From Symbiodinium sp. CCMP2592 (taxonomy: Eukaryota > Sar > Dinophyceae > Suessiales > Symbiodiniaceae): a stretch of 64,000 nucleotides of DNA. The stretch lies in assembly GCA_905221615.1 (NCBI GenBank), contig CAJNDT010004546.1, positions 241,501 through 305,500 of the forward strand. Reading direction: 5' to 3'. Below the pieces are notes generated by a model. The model had not been told where the DNA came from. It was given only the letters and a program-made list of their open reading frames with translations, and did not search any database. This document shows, one piece after another, positions 23,940 to 36,149 of this stretch. Within the stretch, counting starts at the first letter, position 1. Every line of letters starts with the position of its first letter. The position numbers were made by a program, and so were the translations under genes.

Positions 23940-26138
23940 GGTTTGAAAACCGTGCCTCCAGAGCAATCCATGCCATCGCCAGTTCGCGACTCCGCTTTCA
24001 CGGTTTCCAAAATCTGAAGTTTGCGATAGACAGCATAAGCCCAGCCTCGTCTGTGCACCGACCGACAGACTCTGGCAATCGCCCCATTGTAAGACTCATC
24101 CACGTATGTTGTGTATGTTCGCGGGTTGCCCTGTTCGACAGACCTCTGGATGCAGTGGTACATCAAATGGGCTTTGGGCAATATCGGAAGGCCAGCACGA
24201 TTGCACAGTACGATGAAGCGGTTGTAATGCATCCTAAAAAAAGTTTTAGAATTATAGGGTTCAGGGGTCAAGGTTTGGACATGTGCGGGGCCTCGGAGCC
24301 CTTCTTCGACCAGTTCGGGTCAGTTTGCCGTCGCAGCTTGTAGTGGCTTTGTAGTTCAGCTCTCATGCAGAGCAAAGAAAGTTTGTTGAGCTCTTCTTTG
24401 TCTAGCCCCACGATTGATGGCTTCCAAATGTCAGTGTCCAAAAACCTTCTCAAAGTCACTGTGATAAAGGTAGATAGCGGCCCAAAATGCCACGTGTGAA
24501 GAAGGTCAATATTCCATGTGGCAAGGCTGACACCAGGTATCCGAAGAAAAGGGCTGTCGTGCAAAACCCTTCCATGCTCACCACCAAGGTAAAACTGGCA
24601 GATAAAGGGAGTAGTCATGCTATCGAAAAGTGCAACATCAGGCATTGCAGCTGACGGCTCCAGGCGGCTGCCCTTCGGGAGGCCCAGAGCAGGGAAAGCC
24701 TTCGACAAAGTTCGGCCCCGGGTCTTTCGGCGATAAATCAAAATCCTATAGAGCTTCTGCCGCATGTCGTCGTTGGCGACGGTGACTTCCTTCTGGGACA
24801 TTGAGGGTTTAGGGTTCATTTCAGGGTTTAGGGCTTAAGGCTCCAAAGAAGTTGCTAAAAAAACCCTAACAAACTCGACCCTAAAACCGCCAGCCTTGAA
24901 GTTCTGTCTCATGTACTGGTTCATTGCAGCATCGTCAAACAGTGGATGCGGGCACGTCCTCAGAGTCCAGTTGCCCAGCACTTCAGTGAGTTGAGATTTC
25001 TTGCAGAGGCAGCACGGGCAACAGTGTTCATTGTGACTCCAGGTTCGCAGACCACAAATTTCGGCCAAGGCTGGCCAATCGGCCTTAAAATCAACCACTG
25101 CCAGCCGTAGATCTTCATGGCTAGCAGAAACATCCTCGCGGAAAGCCTCCAGGAGTGGCCAGACGGAGCACCAGCCCCTGCAGCCGCACTGGCATAGATC
25201 TGAGAGTCCTGCCAATAATCGTTCCCTTAAACCATAGACTCCCTAGAGCCCTAGACCCTATAGACCCTAAGCCCCAAGCCCTATAGAAAAGCTAGAAACA
25301 ATTTCTTGGAAAGCAAGACACTGAGCAGCCAGACGAGTCGCTGTTGTTTTGGTGCCCGGAGATTAGTAATATAAAATCCCAAGAAGTTCTCGTTCTTGCT
25401 GTACTGGACACCATCAAAGTAAACAGATATTGGCACGACACACTCGCGGGGAATCCCTTCGCTCAGGGCTTGCACTGTGACCGGGTGCTTTTCGTAGCGG
25501 TCGCCAAGATCTCTATCATTACGAAGGAACATATCCACAGCGGTTTTGCAAGGCTTTGAGGTTCCTAGGAAGTTCAAGGATTTCAGCTCCTCACGAATCA
25601 TATCCGAAGCAAGACGAACTGGGTGCTTCATGGATGTCCTGAGAACCTGGTGCTTCGGATTCATAGGAACTGTAATCCATTGTACACGAGGTTCCGGAAA
25701 TTCCTTTCGTAGGTGGCACCTTACGGATTGATGGTGTTGTTCAGGGATTTAGCCGAAATTGGGTTTGTATGAAAATTGTTCATCACCCGGATAGTAACTG
25801 GGCTTCGGGCTTTAGGGTACGGGTGCTTTTGGGGTTTGTTTCGGCGTGAGAATCAAAGGCAGCTTGAGGCACTTCAAGTGTTGGGAACCATGGATCGTAG
25901 CTTGGTCAGGCGGTAGTGCTAGATCTTCGGCGCCTGCACCTCCACTTTCGGTATGATAATAAGCCAGCAAGCAGCAGTCGGCGGCGGTGATTGAGCCTTC
26001 GGTGTATCTCTCCAGCAGAAAAGATCTAAACGTGGCACCAGATTTGTGCAGAGCAGCCCGGTCGTCTTCACGATCCCATCTGTCATCAAGACCATAGGCA
26101 GAGGCCGAAAGTTCAGCCCTTTTTCGCTTGAGCGACAT
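23940..26138 (-). CDS. spliced gene, dinoflagellate CGCRGWC-motif family
   Basis: At least five minus-strand exons form one gene. Exon 1 starts at ATG 26138 (MSLKRKRAELSASAYGLDDR, with LHKSGATFRSFLLERYTEG) and ends near 25830. Exon 2, about 25717-25330, carries PISVYFDGVQYSKNENFLGF. Exon 3, about 25205-24874, carries DLCQCGCRGWCSVWPLLEAF and HCCPCCLCKKSQL and ends at AAG before a GC donor. Exon 4, about 24797-24285, carries MPDVALFDSM and IDLLHTWHFGPL. Exon 5 begins after TTTTTTAG at 24233 and carries AHLMYHCIQRSVEQGNPRTY and YVDESYNGAIARVCRSVHRR. I recognise this order as a very high-copy dinoflagellate family of unknown function; the Cys clusters suggest metal binding and the copy number suggests a transposase-derived origin (inference). 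Introns contain heptamer runs. Exon ends are approximate. Confidence 0.7.
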
Positions 26139-26139
26139 G

Positions 26140-27377
26140 CAGCCAAGGGCGTGCCATCAGCAGCTGCATCGGCGAGGAGTGCAGTGTTGCAAGCGGTGGG
26201 TTTAGGAGTTTAGTGCCTTTGAAAGTTTTGGTTGGGATTGCGAATTTCGCTTGAGGGTTTCTGTTCGAGGTCTCATTCGGATCTAAACTCATTTTGCTAC
26301 AGTTGTGTAGTAGCACGTGATGAAAGATCCTAGTTAAGATTTCGCGAAAGCAGCTGCTACTCGGATCTCGGCCCGATACTACAGCAGTTCCAAACCATGC
26401 CGTCATGATGCATCGCACTGCCTCAGCACAGAGTTCTGCAACAACTGGCATGCGTGGATTTGCACGACTCACGAAACATGTTGCCTGGGATATCTCGTAC
26501 TCAGACCTACAGCACCACAGGCTCTTGCATCAGCTTTCTAATAGTGGCGTCAATAAGGGTCATTGCACAACACGTGGACCTAAGGGTGCAACCTGCAACT
26601 GATCTTGAACACATCTCGCTATATGGATTGTCTGCAGAAACCTCAAGCGTGGACAGTAGCATCATCTGTTTGTTCCGACACAAGATGCATCAGCGTGCGA
26701 TTGAGGATGCCGGCCTGTTGCCAAGCTCCCCAAAAGTCCCCAGCTAACTCCGATTATCGTGAGATAATAGCACCCAGCAAGCAGCAGCAGCTAGGTTCGA
26801 TCACAAGCCTTCTTCTCGTATTCCAACAGCTTGGGACCTTAAGAGCCCTAACCTTAAATCTGAGCCCCTAAGCTTAGACCCAAAGAAGAACAAAGACCAT
26901 GCCGAAGCTCCTGACACAAGCGGAATTGATTCTAATAAGGTCGGAACATGTATCAGTTGATACTGTAGGAATCTAAGCAGAATCTAGGGCAGCTGAAGAT
27001 GAAAGCTTTCAGGACCGCGGTTTTATCGGAGGCGGCCATTATCGAAACCGCGGATCGGATGCGGAAAGGTCGGGGGATACTGGGCTCCGGGTTTAAGCTT
27101 ATGGGGGACCCCGAACTATATCAAACCCTATAAAGCATAAAACCTGAAGCCAAAACCTAGAGTCCTAGAGCCTAAACCCCACAACCGGCAAGCTCAAATC
27201 TTAACTCGTATTACGTATAGCAATGCAAGGCTTAAACTCTAAACCCTAAGCCCATAACCTAACTATAAGCTCTAGCCCCAAGACTCGACCAGACTGACTA
27301 AATAGCGAGGATCCAGATTTCAGACTGCGACCGAACTGTGCAGCTAGCCTGCACCCCTTGCCACAAGCTGGAAAAGC
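26140..27377. other. non-coding, intergenic
   Basis: Small frames without domains; CCCTAAA-type fragments near 27110-27290. It lies between the gene starting at 26138 and the end of the next minus-strand gene. Confidence 0.4.
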
Positions 27378-28323
27378 CTACACTACAGACGGCAGGGATC
27401 TAGTGGAAGCGGTTCGTTTGATGCCCTTACCCTTGGCCTTAGCCTTTGGCTTGCTGGCACTCTTGAGAGCGTCTGCGGCCGAAAGTTTGGCACTCGCCAT
27501 TTGCTCAATTTGGAAGGCTGCCTCGGCCATCTTGGTGATCGGCGGCCCCAGGACAGTGACAAACTCCACCAGCTTGCCCACGTAGCCGTCGCCGTGCTCC
27601 TTCTTGATCTTTGCACTCTCCTTGGGGCTGAGGGCTGCCACCTTGAGCGATTGGAAGTCAGGGTTGTCGCAGTAGAGCTTGAGAACCTCAGTGCGAAAGT
27701 TCTTGTAGGAGGCCAGCAGGTCAGAAGCCCAAGTCCAGCCATCGGGGTTTTTTGCTTTCTCATGCATCACACGGCCGATGGCCACATCTGAGCTTTGTTC
27801 CATTGCCAGGAACTCTTTCACTTCCTTCTCTTTCTTAGGGCCTGTCTGGTCCTTCTTGGTTTTGGTTTTCGGGTTCGGAGTGTCAGAGCCGTCCGGGCCA
27901 GGACTTCCATTGCCATCGGCTTCCTCAGCCGCCTGCTTGGTTCTCTTATTGGCTCTGCCTGCTTCAACAGCATCCTTTCCAGTCTTGGTGAAGGCTGCGT
28001 TGTTGCTGCCATCCTTCCTCGGGAAGTTTGCTTGGGCTTCGGGGGACATGGTCTTGTAGAGCTCGGCGTAGCCCTTGATACCCAAAGTAGTCTCGGCAAC
28101 ATCCTTTTCAGAGACCTGGTTAAGAGGCTTCTGCATCGCATGAGCATAAGCACGTAGTGCTTGGCACACATTGACCTTCTCGGCGAGGCTGTTGGGCACA
28201 GTCTCCCTAGTTTCCACTGTGACCGTGTTGGTCCACTGCTGCTCGTTGCTCGATGAAATCAACGTCTCCACCCAAAAATAGGTCATGGCATCCAACCAAT
28301 CATTGTAGAGGGTGCAGAACTCC
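27378..28323 (-). CDS. exon of a dinoflagellate multicopy protein, C-terminal part
   Basis: The frame opens after a CGCAG acceptor at about 28324 and reads EFCTLYNDWLDAMTYFWVET before the ATG at 28295. It continues for about 315 codons to a stop near 27378. It contains AEKVNVCQALRAYAHAMQKP, GIKGYAELYKTMSPEAQANF and a Lys/Pro-rich NLS-like stretch (about residues 140-170), and ends with KPKAKAKGKGIKRTA. This is the second half of a family I recognise as abundant in dinoflagellates; function unknown. The low-complexity basic tail suggests a nuclear protein (inference). Confidence 0.6.
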
Positions 28324-28540
28324 TGCGTTCAAGACAGACACCAGGGCCCAAGTACATGGAAAACCCGAAGCCCTGAACCCACAACCCCTATCCCGAACCC
28401 TAGCTCTCTATAAAAGGCTTTAGGTTCAGGGCTTCCAGTTGATGGTTGTAGGATAGGTTAACAGAGGGGCAGCTTATATTATGTATACGTTAGGGTCTGG
28501 GGTCCACTACAAGTTTGAGGCAGGTTAGCTTTTGGGGTGT

Positions 28541-29261
28541 GGGGTCACGAAGTTGAGAAAGCTTTCGTCCTTCAAGCCCGGTCGTGAGCACATAGCAATG
28601 TAGCGATCCGCCTGCCTCACTGCTTCAGGTTGATCGGTGCCGCCGAGGATGTTGACCAACTGAAGCTTGGTAACAAACTTTCCGATTTCATCACGTCTTT
28701 TTCTGAAAGACGTAGAGGTGGTACGAGTCGTGACCATAAAGTCGAAAGACTTGGTAGCCGTCCAAGCACGTCGAAACTCGAGCTTCATCGCATCGGTGAG
28801 TACCATGTAAGCGGCACTCATGTCTGGTCGCCACTTCATGGCTCGCTTCATCTGCTGAGCATGCGAGCCACGGGCCGAAAGATCTTCCTTTTGCGTAGCC
28901 CAGAACATGATGCCTTCGGTAGAGTCGATCACCTGCTTCTTCGTCACTGCCGACACATCTAGCTTGTGGTACGAAGCAAAGTTGACGATGGCCTTTTGCA
29001 CATCTCGCACACCTTGCTCGTCTCCATCACCACCAGTAGACGTAGATGCTGGATTTGTCTGCAAAGCCGAGGAAGCACCTGCCTGGGAAGCACCATCGGC
29101 CTGCGGCTCTGCGTGGGAAGCACCATCGGCCTGCGGCTCTTCTGCCTGGGAAGCACCATCGGCCTGTGGCTCTGCCTGGGAAGCACCATTGGCCTGCTGC
29201 TCCTGAGTCTCCACCACCAGAGTTTGGGTCTCTTGCGTGGAGGGGTCTTCAGCAAGCACTA
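28541..29261 (-). CDS. exon of the same gene, with ADGASQAEPQ repeats
   Basis: The frame opens after a CCTTAG acceptor and ends at a GT donor after LKDESFLNF. The N-terminal third is an imperfect repeat QADGASQAEP (four copies, residues about 28-62), visible in DNA as an approximately 30-bp tandem repeat at 29085-29195. The rest (DVQKAIVNFASYHKLDVSAV, FRRAWTATKSFDFMVTTRTT, GGTDQPEAVRQADRY) matches the first half of the same dinoflagellate family as the next exon, so the two belong to one spliced gene. Confidence 0.6.
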
Positions 29262-29464
29262 AGGTAGGAGCATCCGAATAAGGGCAGCCATGCTACTTGA
29301 ACGGGCTAGCAAGGATCTAGGGATTGCCAGGGCGACCCGGTTTCGGGTGCTACACTGCTAAGCTTCTCCAGCTCGAGTTCCAGCATTTGCGTGGGTTGAG
29401 TCTTTTATCGATTCACACCACTGCAGATAGAGGAATAATTGGTGTTTGGCATCACGGAAACAGC

Positions 29465-29640
29465 TCAAAAGGGCTCATCGGGGGCTCATCGGGGGCTCAT
29501 CGGGGGGGTCATCGGGGGGGGTTCTGCCGGAGCTCATTGCTATAGCGTGGCTTAACATCACCGGAGTTCATCACGTCTTGTCCCTAGGCTCATCGGGGGG
29601 CTCATCGGGTGGCTCATTGGCTTGACGGGTGCACCGGAGC
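29465..29640. repeat. GCTCATCGGGG G-rich repeat
   Basis: Tandem GGGGCTCATC units with expanding G-runs (G5-G8) at 29475-29525 and again at 29590-29620, with single related GGAGCTCAT units between. G-quadruplex formation on the plus strand is plausible. It lies in a probable minus-strand intron. Confidence 0.65.
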
Positions 29641-29707
29641 TCATTTTTGACTGCTGCTTTAATAACACCGGAGATCATTGGGTTATGTTGGGTTTTGTAG
29701 ATTTAGC

Positions 29708-29840
29708 TACTTTAGATCCATTTCAGTAAAATAGATCCAATCTAGCTGATTTAGATCCAATTTAATTGATTTAGATCCAGTTTAGCTGATTTAGATCCAA
29801 TTTAGCTGTTTTAGATCCAATCTAGCTGGTTTAGATACAC
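29708..29840. repeat. 21-bp tandem repeat TTAGATCCAATTTAGCTGA
   Basis: Six diverged copies of a 21-bp unit, GATTTAGATCCAATTTAGCT and variants. Isolated TAGATCC words continue through about 31000, so the whole region to 31100 appears to derive from this unit by decay. Confidence 0.75.
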
Positions 29841-32510
29841 AGCAATAAATGGTTTGGATCCCGTATATCCTGTCTAGTTCATCTAGATCCCACGGCTCGT
29901 TGAGATCCTATTTCCTCGACTCGGCGGCAGTGCGGCGTATTGCGGATAGCAGTGCCCACGAAGCACAAGACCCGGCCAAGGATCCAATCTAGCAGCCGTA
30001 TGGTACATATTTTGCTATATAGAGCCGACATATATAGCAACTGTACTACATAAATAAGAGTAAACCCGAAATCCTGAATCCCAGCGGCGGGTTAGCTCGA
30101 ATCGATCGCTGATCGATTGGATCCCGGTGATGCAGAGCGAGCAGCATATGCTGGATAGAGCAGATCCTATATATCTGGCCTATTCTATAATTATACATAT
30201 ATATACACATATATAATAAATATGCGTATAAGTACAAACCACTGTCCTGAGAACACAGACTGCTCTAGTATATAAAGGATCTGCATCGTCGGCGGGTGGG
30301 GGCTCCTATATCTGCAATATACACCCTCTACAGCTAATTTAGATCCGATTTGAGGCTGGTTTAGATCCATCTAGCTAATTTAAATTCAATGTACCGGATA
30401 GATCCTGTAACTCACCGGTATATAGATCTATAGTATTAACCCATGGATCCTGGGAAATCCTGTCTGTACACAATATAGATCCAAAATCCCCACAATATAG
30501 ATCCCCAAACTAGCTCTTCAAATCCAATGTACCCGATGGATCCTGCAAATAGCCCCTCAAATACCATCGCTATCTAAACCATCAATATATAAAGTGTAGC
30601 GTATAAGGTACAAGAATAACACGTTCCCAAGCCTAGCTCCTCAAACCAAATCGTCATCGATCTATAAATACAGTTGGAGCATATGGGGTGGTTTGCTTGT
30701 CTGCGGGAGCTCTACGTGCTATATACTATATCGATATTAATAACTATATATCTATATATCTATCTATCGTCTATTATAAAGATGTATATAGATATATATA
30801 TGTAGCTGCTAGAACGTACCAACTCGATCGATCCTGCTTTCAACAGTTTCAGCATATGTAAAAATAGACTACTAGATCAAAAACTCACACCAATAACATA
30901 GTTCCACGTACTAAAATGGATCCCATAATACTGCTCCTCAAACCCAACATAAGATGGATCCCATACCTATATAGCTCTAATCCGCAATGTAACCAATAGA
31001 TCCTGATTGGATCCCTCTTATACCTGCCTGAAACGTGGATCCACGTATCTATCACTCGATCGTCAAAACCAAGCTACCAAACAGATCCCAAACCTAGCTT
31101 CTCTATAGCTTCCATTAATTCTTGGGGATGGGTTATCATTACCTTTATTACATATCTAAGGTACGTGCCCTGGATCCCACCGCCTGCGTGCACAGCGTGC
31201 TGCGGGCTCCGGCTGCAAGAGCTCACGACTTAAAGCAAACCACAAAAGCCTGGAGTCCTCATCTGTACATACCAGTACCTAGCACCCGGTGAAGTGGTGT
31301 TGGAAACTTCGATGGTCTAGGGACCGAAATTGAGACAAGAACTGGATCTACCTTTGGGGCAGGGTGCTATTTCGTATAGGGGTTTTGGGGTAGCTTGAAG
31401 GCCATGTGGCTGCAAGATTCAGATCCAGCTGGTTCTAAAGGGTTGGGGCTTAGGGGTTTAAAGCTTTAGTCTCCAGGGTCTCTGAGGGCACACCACACCG
31501 GCTCCTACACGGCAAGGATCAGCTGCCACTCATCAGCGGCCGGGATTCGAGCTGCCTTGGATTGGGGCATGGGTTCGAGGTTTGAGCTTCAGTACTTCTG
31601 GGGAAGCCAGAATCGAACTTCAGAGCCTGGAGACACGGAGCTATGCATCGGTTGTTTATAACGATGGAGCCTCAAAGTTTAGTGCCACACATTGCTTATA
31701 TGTGTCTATACGTATTTATACACATATATTTGTTTGTGTGCCTGTGTGTACACATGTATATGTACATATATTAGCAGAAAAGCTCTTCCCAGATCTCCTG
31801 CGGATTCAGTGCCGGACAAGCCTAAAGCGTGAAACCTTCAACCATCTTTCAAACCACTATTTCCGAACACCTGGTGAGCTCAGGATATACAGCTCCGGGT
31901 TTAGGGGTTTAGGGTTTTAGGGGTTTAGGTAAAGTTTAAGGCAACGGGTTTCAGGTTAAGGGCTAAGATGGATTTCATGATGCCCCCCAAATCAGGTTCC
32001 AGCTGCTCGCCAGCCGGCTGTAAGCGGCATCTGCTTCGTGCAAAATGCACCTGGGCAGGACCTGTGCGTGGGAATGTTCCGGGCTTGACATCATATTGGA
32101 ACTCGGGCACTGTAACAAGCTACAGATCGAATGCCCCTGCTTGTCCCGGCAATGTTGCAGTCATGTGGCTTCGATCATCAGTCCTCCTCGTCTTCGTTGT
32201 CAGGCTCCTGCGAAACCAGGACATAGATTGCTTGGTAAAGCTTAGGATTTTCGAGTTCGAGGTTTTGGGGTTAAGGCTCCAGAGTTTGGGGGTTTATCCG
32301 GGCTCCTCATCCTCATCCGCCTCTTCGGCGAGCGACTTCTCCTCGTGAGGAGCCAGGGCCCTTTGGGGCGACGGACACCTGAGCAAGGATCATGGTTTAG
32401 GATTTAGGGTTTGAGCTTTGGGGTTTAGGGGTCTAGGGTTTCAGGGTTTAAGACCTTAGCTATATGTAGGGATCAGGTTTGAGGGCTTGCGGTGCAGCAG
32501 CAGTCTGTGT
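29841..32510. other. long AT-rich intron or intergenic region
   Basis: Rich in TAGATCC, GATCCCA and TATATA words, with no sustained coding frame. Minor minus-strand acidic frames near 32190-32345 (DEDEEP-type) may be small exons. It may be one long intron between the exons at 32515-33522 and 28541-29261, since both sides belong to dinoflagellate multicopy families. Confidence 0.4.
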
Positions 32511-32514
32511 CCAT

Positions 32515-33522
32515 CTAGCAGGGGCCAGTTGTTGAAGAGGCCTTATATAGGTGTACTAACGAAAACACGAAAAGTAAAAGCAGCGAAGCCCCGAGTAAAA
32601 AGGTTACAGTAACTGAAGTAAAATAGAGCATCGTCGGTGCCGGAGGGAAAGCATCCTTCATCTGCTTGGAAAGAAGCTCCCATGACATCTTCGATGCGGC
32701 AAAGTCGTGTGTGCCATTTTGCCACATTTCGATCAAGTTGTTTCTGCACTGCTTGAAGTCCAACAGCCCTTGATTGAGGTTGAGGTGCTCATAGCAGTCA
32801 CAAAATGTCGAGCAGATGTTCATTCCTACGGTGGCCGTCATGTCGCCTTTCACCACAACCTGTAGTCGCTGCTTCCATGCCGACGACAGATTGTACCGGT
32901 CGCACCGAGCTTCCACTTTTATTATGGGCGAGCATTTGCCCTGTTTGGAGAACTTCGCCCGGATCGTCGGCAGGCAGTAGTCTGGCACAGGCTTATCCGA
33001 AGCCGGTCGAGGTGCCTTATTGGGCTTCTTAGGTACGGACATCACAGACCCACCAGCGGAAGCGAACTTCGCGAGATCGGCAGGGATCAGTGGCGGCATC
33101 CATTCGGTCCCATCGTCAAACACCACAACCACCGAGCCAGCCTCATTCAGGCTCGGTTGCCCGGAAACATCCGTGCCCTTCTTCATCTGGCGACAAGCCT
33201 TTCCTAAAGTTTCCTCCCACCATATGTCGCCCTCCTTCCGGGTGATGGCGGGCTTCTCCTTCTCGGGCTTCTGCTGGGAAGAAGCGGGCTTCTCCTTCTC
33301 GGGTTTCTTTTCCGGCGCGGACTTCTCCTTCTCGGGGTTCTTTTGCGGTGCGGACTTCTCCTTCTCGGGGTTCCTTTGCGGTGGTGCGGACTTCTCCTTC
33401 TCGGGCTTCTTTTGCGGTGGTGCGGGCTTCTCCTTCTCGGGTTCCTTTTGCGGTGGTGCGGGCTTTTCGTTCTCGGTCTTCCGCTTGAGGCTGCTGGGTC
33501 TCGACGTCTTGACAGCGGGCTA
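32515..33522 (-). CDS. exon with PEKEKSAPPQ repeats and a C-terminal hydrophobic segment
   Basis: The frame opens after TATTAG at about 33523. It reads KRKTENEKPAPPQ, then seven 9-13-residue repeats of the PEKEKSAPPQK type. Next comes EGDIWWEETLGKACRQMKKG and a conserved segment (AKFSKQGKCSPIIKVEARCD, RNNLIEMWQNGTHDFAASKM). It ends with a 25-residue hydrophobic stretch (LYFTSVTVTFLLGASLLLLF) followed by about 18 residues. The middle part matches another dinoflagellate multicopy family. The hydrophobic end could be a tail anchor or unspliced intron read-through. The repeat is visible in DNA as a 30-39 bp GC-rich tandem array (33250-33470). Confidence 0.55.
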
Positions 33523-34131
33523 ATAGACATACGGGGTAATACGGAGTAGCCAATAGACATAATAAAGACAAATAAGACCCGAAAGTAAAACTAGGATCAC
33601 TAAAAACCTTAGTTTAGGCCTCTTAGTGTTCTTTGAGGGCTTCACCTAGGGCCTTAAATTATTAAAATCTTGTATCTCGAGGAGGATCGCCGATGGCCTG
33701 CGGCTGCGGCGTCATGGAGAAAGCCACTGCACCTGGGCTCAGGGACTGAATCAGTCCGTCATCGTGGCACGGCTGGGCGGGACTTTACATGCTTTCTGAT
33801 CGGAGCAGGGGATTCATGGCTTGATCACAATGTTGGGAACGGTGCTCTAAATAAGGACAGTATGCTTGTTTTGTCCAGCATTCAGCTCTGACTTTGGCTG
33901 CAAGTGCACCCTGTTTTCGGCACTGAACGAAACAACGGCCAATGCCTATATGTGTAGCTGGCTAATAATAAGGTATCGAGAAAAAGTGGCCGACGTTGAT
34001 AGTGCACTCGCATACATTAATAGCCCCGTACTACATAAACAAACCAGGGTCCTGGCTCTTGCGAAACCGATTCCCCCCCTCCCGCTTCATTTGCACAGCG
34101 GGGGTTTGCACCCCATGTCAGAATCAAGGAA

Positions 34132-34676
34132 GATTCCATGATACCTGCCGACTCCCCGTGCTGAAGTATGCAAACGACAAACATAGAACACCACCGACCC
34201 TCAAGCTCGTAGCCGTAGGCAGGATTTTCCCACCTGTGAAGCGGGCTTCGTGTGAGCCCAATTTTGAATTGTTTCTCAGCAGCCAAGATCCCTATGACTT
34301 CGTGGGCGTGAGCGAGCAATTTGCTGCTCAGAACTGCATCGGGCAGAACTCGGAGATGAATGGCTGGATGAGCAAGGATGTCGTTCACTGCAGAGGCCAG
34401 GCCAGGCATGTCATGAAGTGACTTGGGAACATAAGTTTTCCAATAGTTCGTCGAAGCCAGCCTTCCAGATGCACGGCGGGTCTGCAGTCGTATAAGCTGT
34501 GGTCGCACTATTATTGAAGCATCCCTGCTGACTTGGGTAGGACTAGATGGCGTAGATACGGTCACATGCGGTGTTTCAGCAGTCGTCGTGCTCTCTCCAG
34601 CAGAGGACATCATGCTATCTTCGTCCCATTGCAGCAGCTCTCGTAGCCATTCGTCGTCAGAATCATCTGTTACCAT
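34132..34676 (-). CDS. GIY-YIG-like nuclease-domain exon
   Basis: Up to about 219 codons, possibly reading on to 34017. After an acidic Ser/Thr-rich head come LAHPAIHLRVLPDAVLSSKL and then a block with the GIY-YIG layout: FKIGLTRSPLHRWENPAYGY (beta-strand with conserved Arg), MESSLILTW (helix with candidate catalytic Glu) and NEAGGGESV (Asn-Gly-Gly motif), ending WFVYVVRGY. I know this layout from dinoflagellate multicopy proteins, and it resembles T5orf172-type GIY-YIG domains. The first Tyr of the motif is not obvious, so activity is uncertain. It is the last exon of the gene that starts near 36399. Confidence 0.55.
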
Positions 34677-34919
34677 TGCGGATCCGAGATTTCAAGGCTA
34701 CAGAAACAAACCTAAGGCCGCGAAGCTGTTTGCGAGGAAGCTTTCTGGTTGAAAGGATCAAGCCCTGAAAATGGAACCCGAAATCCTGAAGAGCAAACCC
34801 CCACTCATACCATGTATCATCTGCACGAGCCGAAACTTTACACCGATAATGCGTGCCCGCAACCCGAGCCCTCGAAATCAAAGACTCTTGATTGATTTTA
34901 GGGTTTAGGGTCTGGGGTT

Positions 34920-35076
34920 CGGATTGACGAAGATAGCTGAGACAGGCACTCACGGTCGGGTCGTTGCCCCCCAGCATGTCATCGAAGGCATTCATGAACC
35001 AATCGTTCTGCAGGAACGCCTCGTGTTCCTCCTGGGCTGCCAAGGCAGGTCTTACCGCTGGTTGGAAATTCGTCAA
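34920..35076 (-). CDS. short exon upstream of the GIY-YIG exon
   Basis: The frame reads QPAVRPALAAQEEHEAFLQN, WFMNAFDDMLGGNDPTVSAC and LSYLR before entering a heptamer-containing intron. It is acidic, with a helix-like pattern. It is placed in the gene because it lies between acidic exons on the same strand; splice sites were not fixed. Confidence 0.4.
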
Positions 35077-35241
35077 TATATGTGAAGGGTGCTACGGCTA
35101 TAGGTTGCGAGGCTATTTAGTAGTCAAGCCCCGCAAGAGGAGTTAACTGAGCCTGAAGACTGGGACCTCTTTTCGTTCCAAGGCCCCGAAGCACTTACCC
35201 AAACCAGCAATAAGCAGCTACACGTGCTATCCAGGTATCAG

Positions 35242-35688
35242 TCACTGGACCAACAGGCTCACATGCTTGTCTCGGCTTCTGCTTGCAGCTTGCTGCACTT
35301 CTTCGTCTGGCTGTTGGGTCGCTTGCTGTGCTTTGCTTGTTGGTGGCTTCTTTGAAACCTTGCTTGCCGGCTTGCGTAAGACAGGCTTGTTGCTACTGCT
35401 AGATCTATCTGACTCGCCACTGCTGGAGCTGCTGCTGTCGCTGCTGCTCGTGCTGGGGCTGCTTATGTCGGGGCAATCGTCATCCATGTCTTCGCCTGCA
35501 GGCTCGTTTGCGCTTTGCTCGGCTGGCTGCTGGGATTCGCTTGCGACCTGGGTGGCAGCGGGATCCTTTTGCTTCCCAGTCTTTCGTCTGCATGTCACGG
35601 TCCCGGCTTCCCGGTTGGAGTTTGTAGTCTGCTGAGAAGTCTTCTGCTTCTTCGGCTTCCCATTCCAGTGAGCCTGGGGGTTACACAT
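35242..35688 (-). CDS. Ser-rich low-complexity exon
   Basis: About 145 codons starting near KPKKQKTSQQ. It contains an acidic patch (EDMDDDCPDISS), then a run of about 25 mostly Ser residues, and a Lys/Pro-rich region (KPASKVSKKPPTSK). It looks like a disordered linker. It sits in the same minus-strand gene as the MPKKRPAA exon upstream and the GIY-YIG exon downstream (inference). Confidence 0.4.
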   Translation of the reverse strand: MCNPQAHWNGKPKKQKTSQQTTNSNREAGTVTCRRKTGKQKDPAATQVASESQQPAEQSANEPAGEDMDDDCPDISSPSTSSSDSSSSSSGESDRSSSSNKPVLRKPASKVSKKPPTSKAQQATQQPDEEVQQAASRSRDKHVSLLVQ

Positions 35689-36149
35689 GTTAAAAGTCCT
35701 TCAGTGGCCGAGAGAATTCAGTAATCTTTCGCCAACGAGCCTCAGGGACCCATTTCCTGCACCTCAAAGCTGATTGTGAATAATGTCTAAACATCGCTGA
35801 GCACCTCAATGTACACGTCGTGGCCCAACCATCTCTATCCACCTCTCGAATCTCTTCCTTCAGCTCATGGTGGTCCTCTCTCACTTGCCTTGGTATTCTA
35901 GCATATACATAAATGCATAGGTTGTTACCAGCCAACATAAGGATAGAAAACTGAGAATTTGAGTCTGTCCTCGCTCTTGAAAAGCATGAGTAGAACTTTC
36001 TTTATGATGGTATCAGGAAAATTCCAGGTGCGACTGAGGGATCGTGTCGACGAAAGAAGGCCTTGATAGAACCTCGACTCACGGACCACGGCAACAAATT
36101 ACAAAACAGTGTCCTAAATGCAGCACGATCGAGAAAACAGCACAACAAA

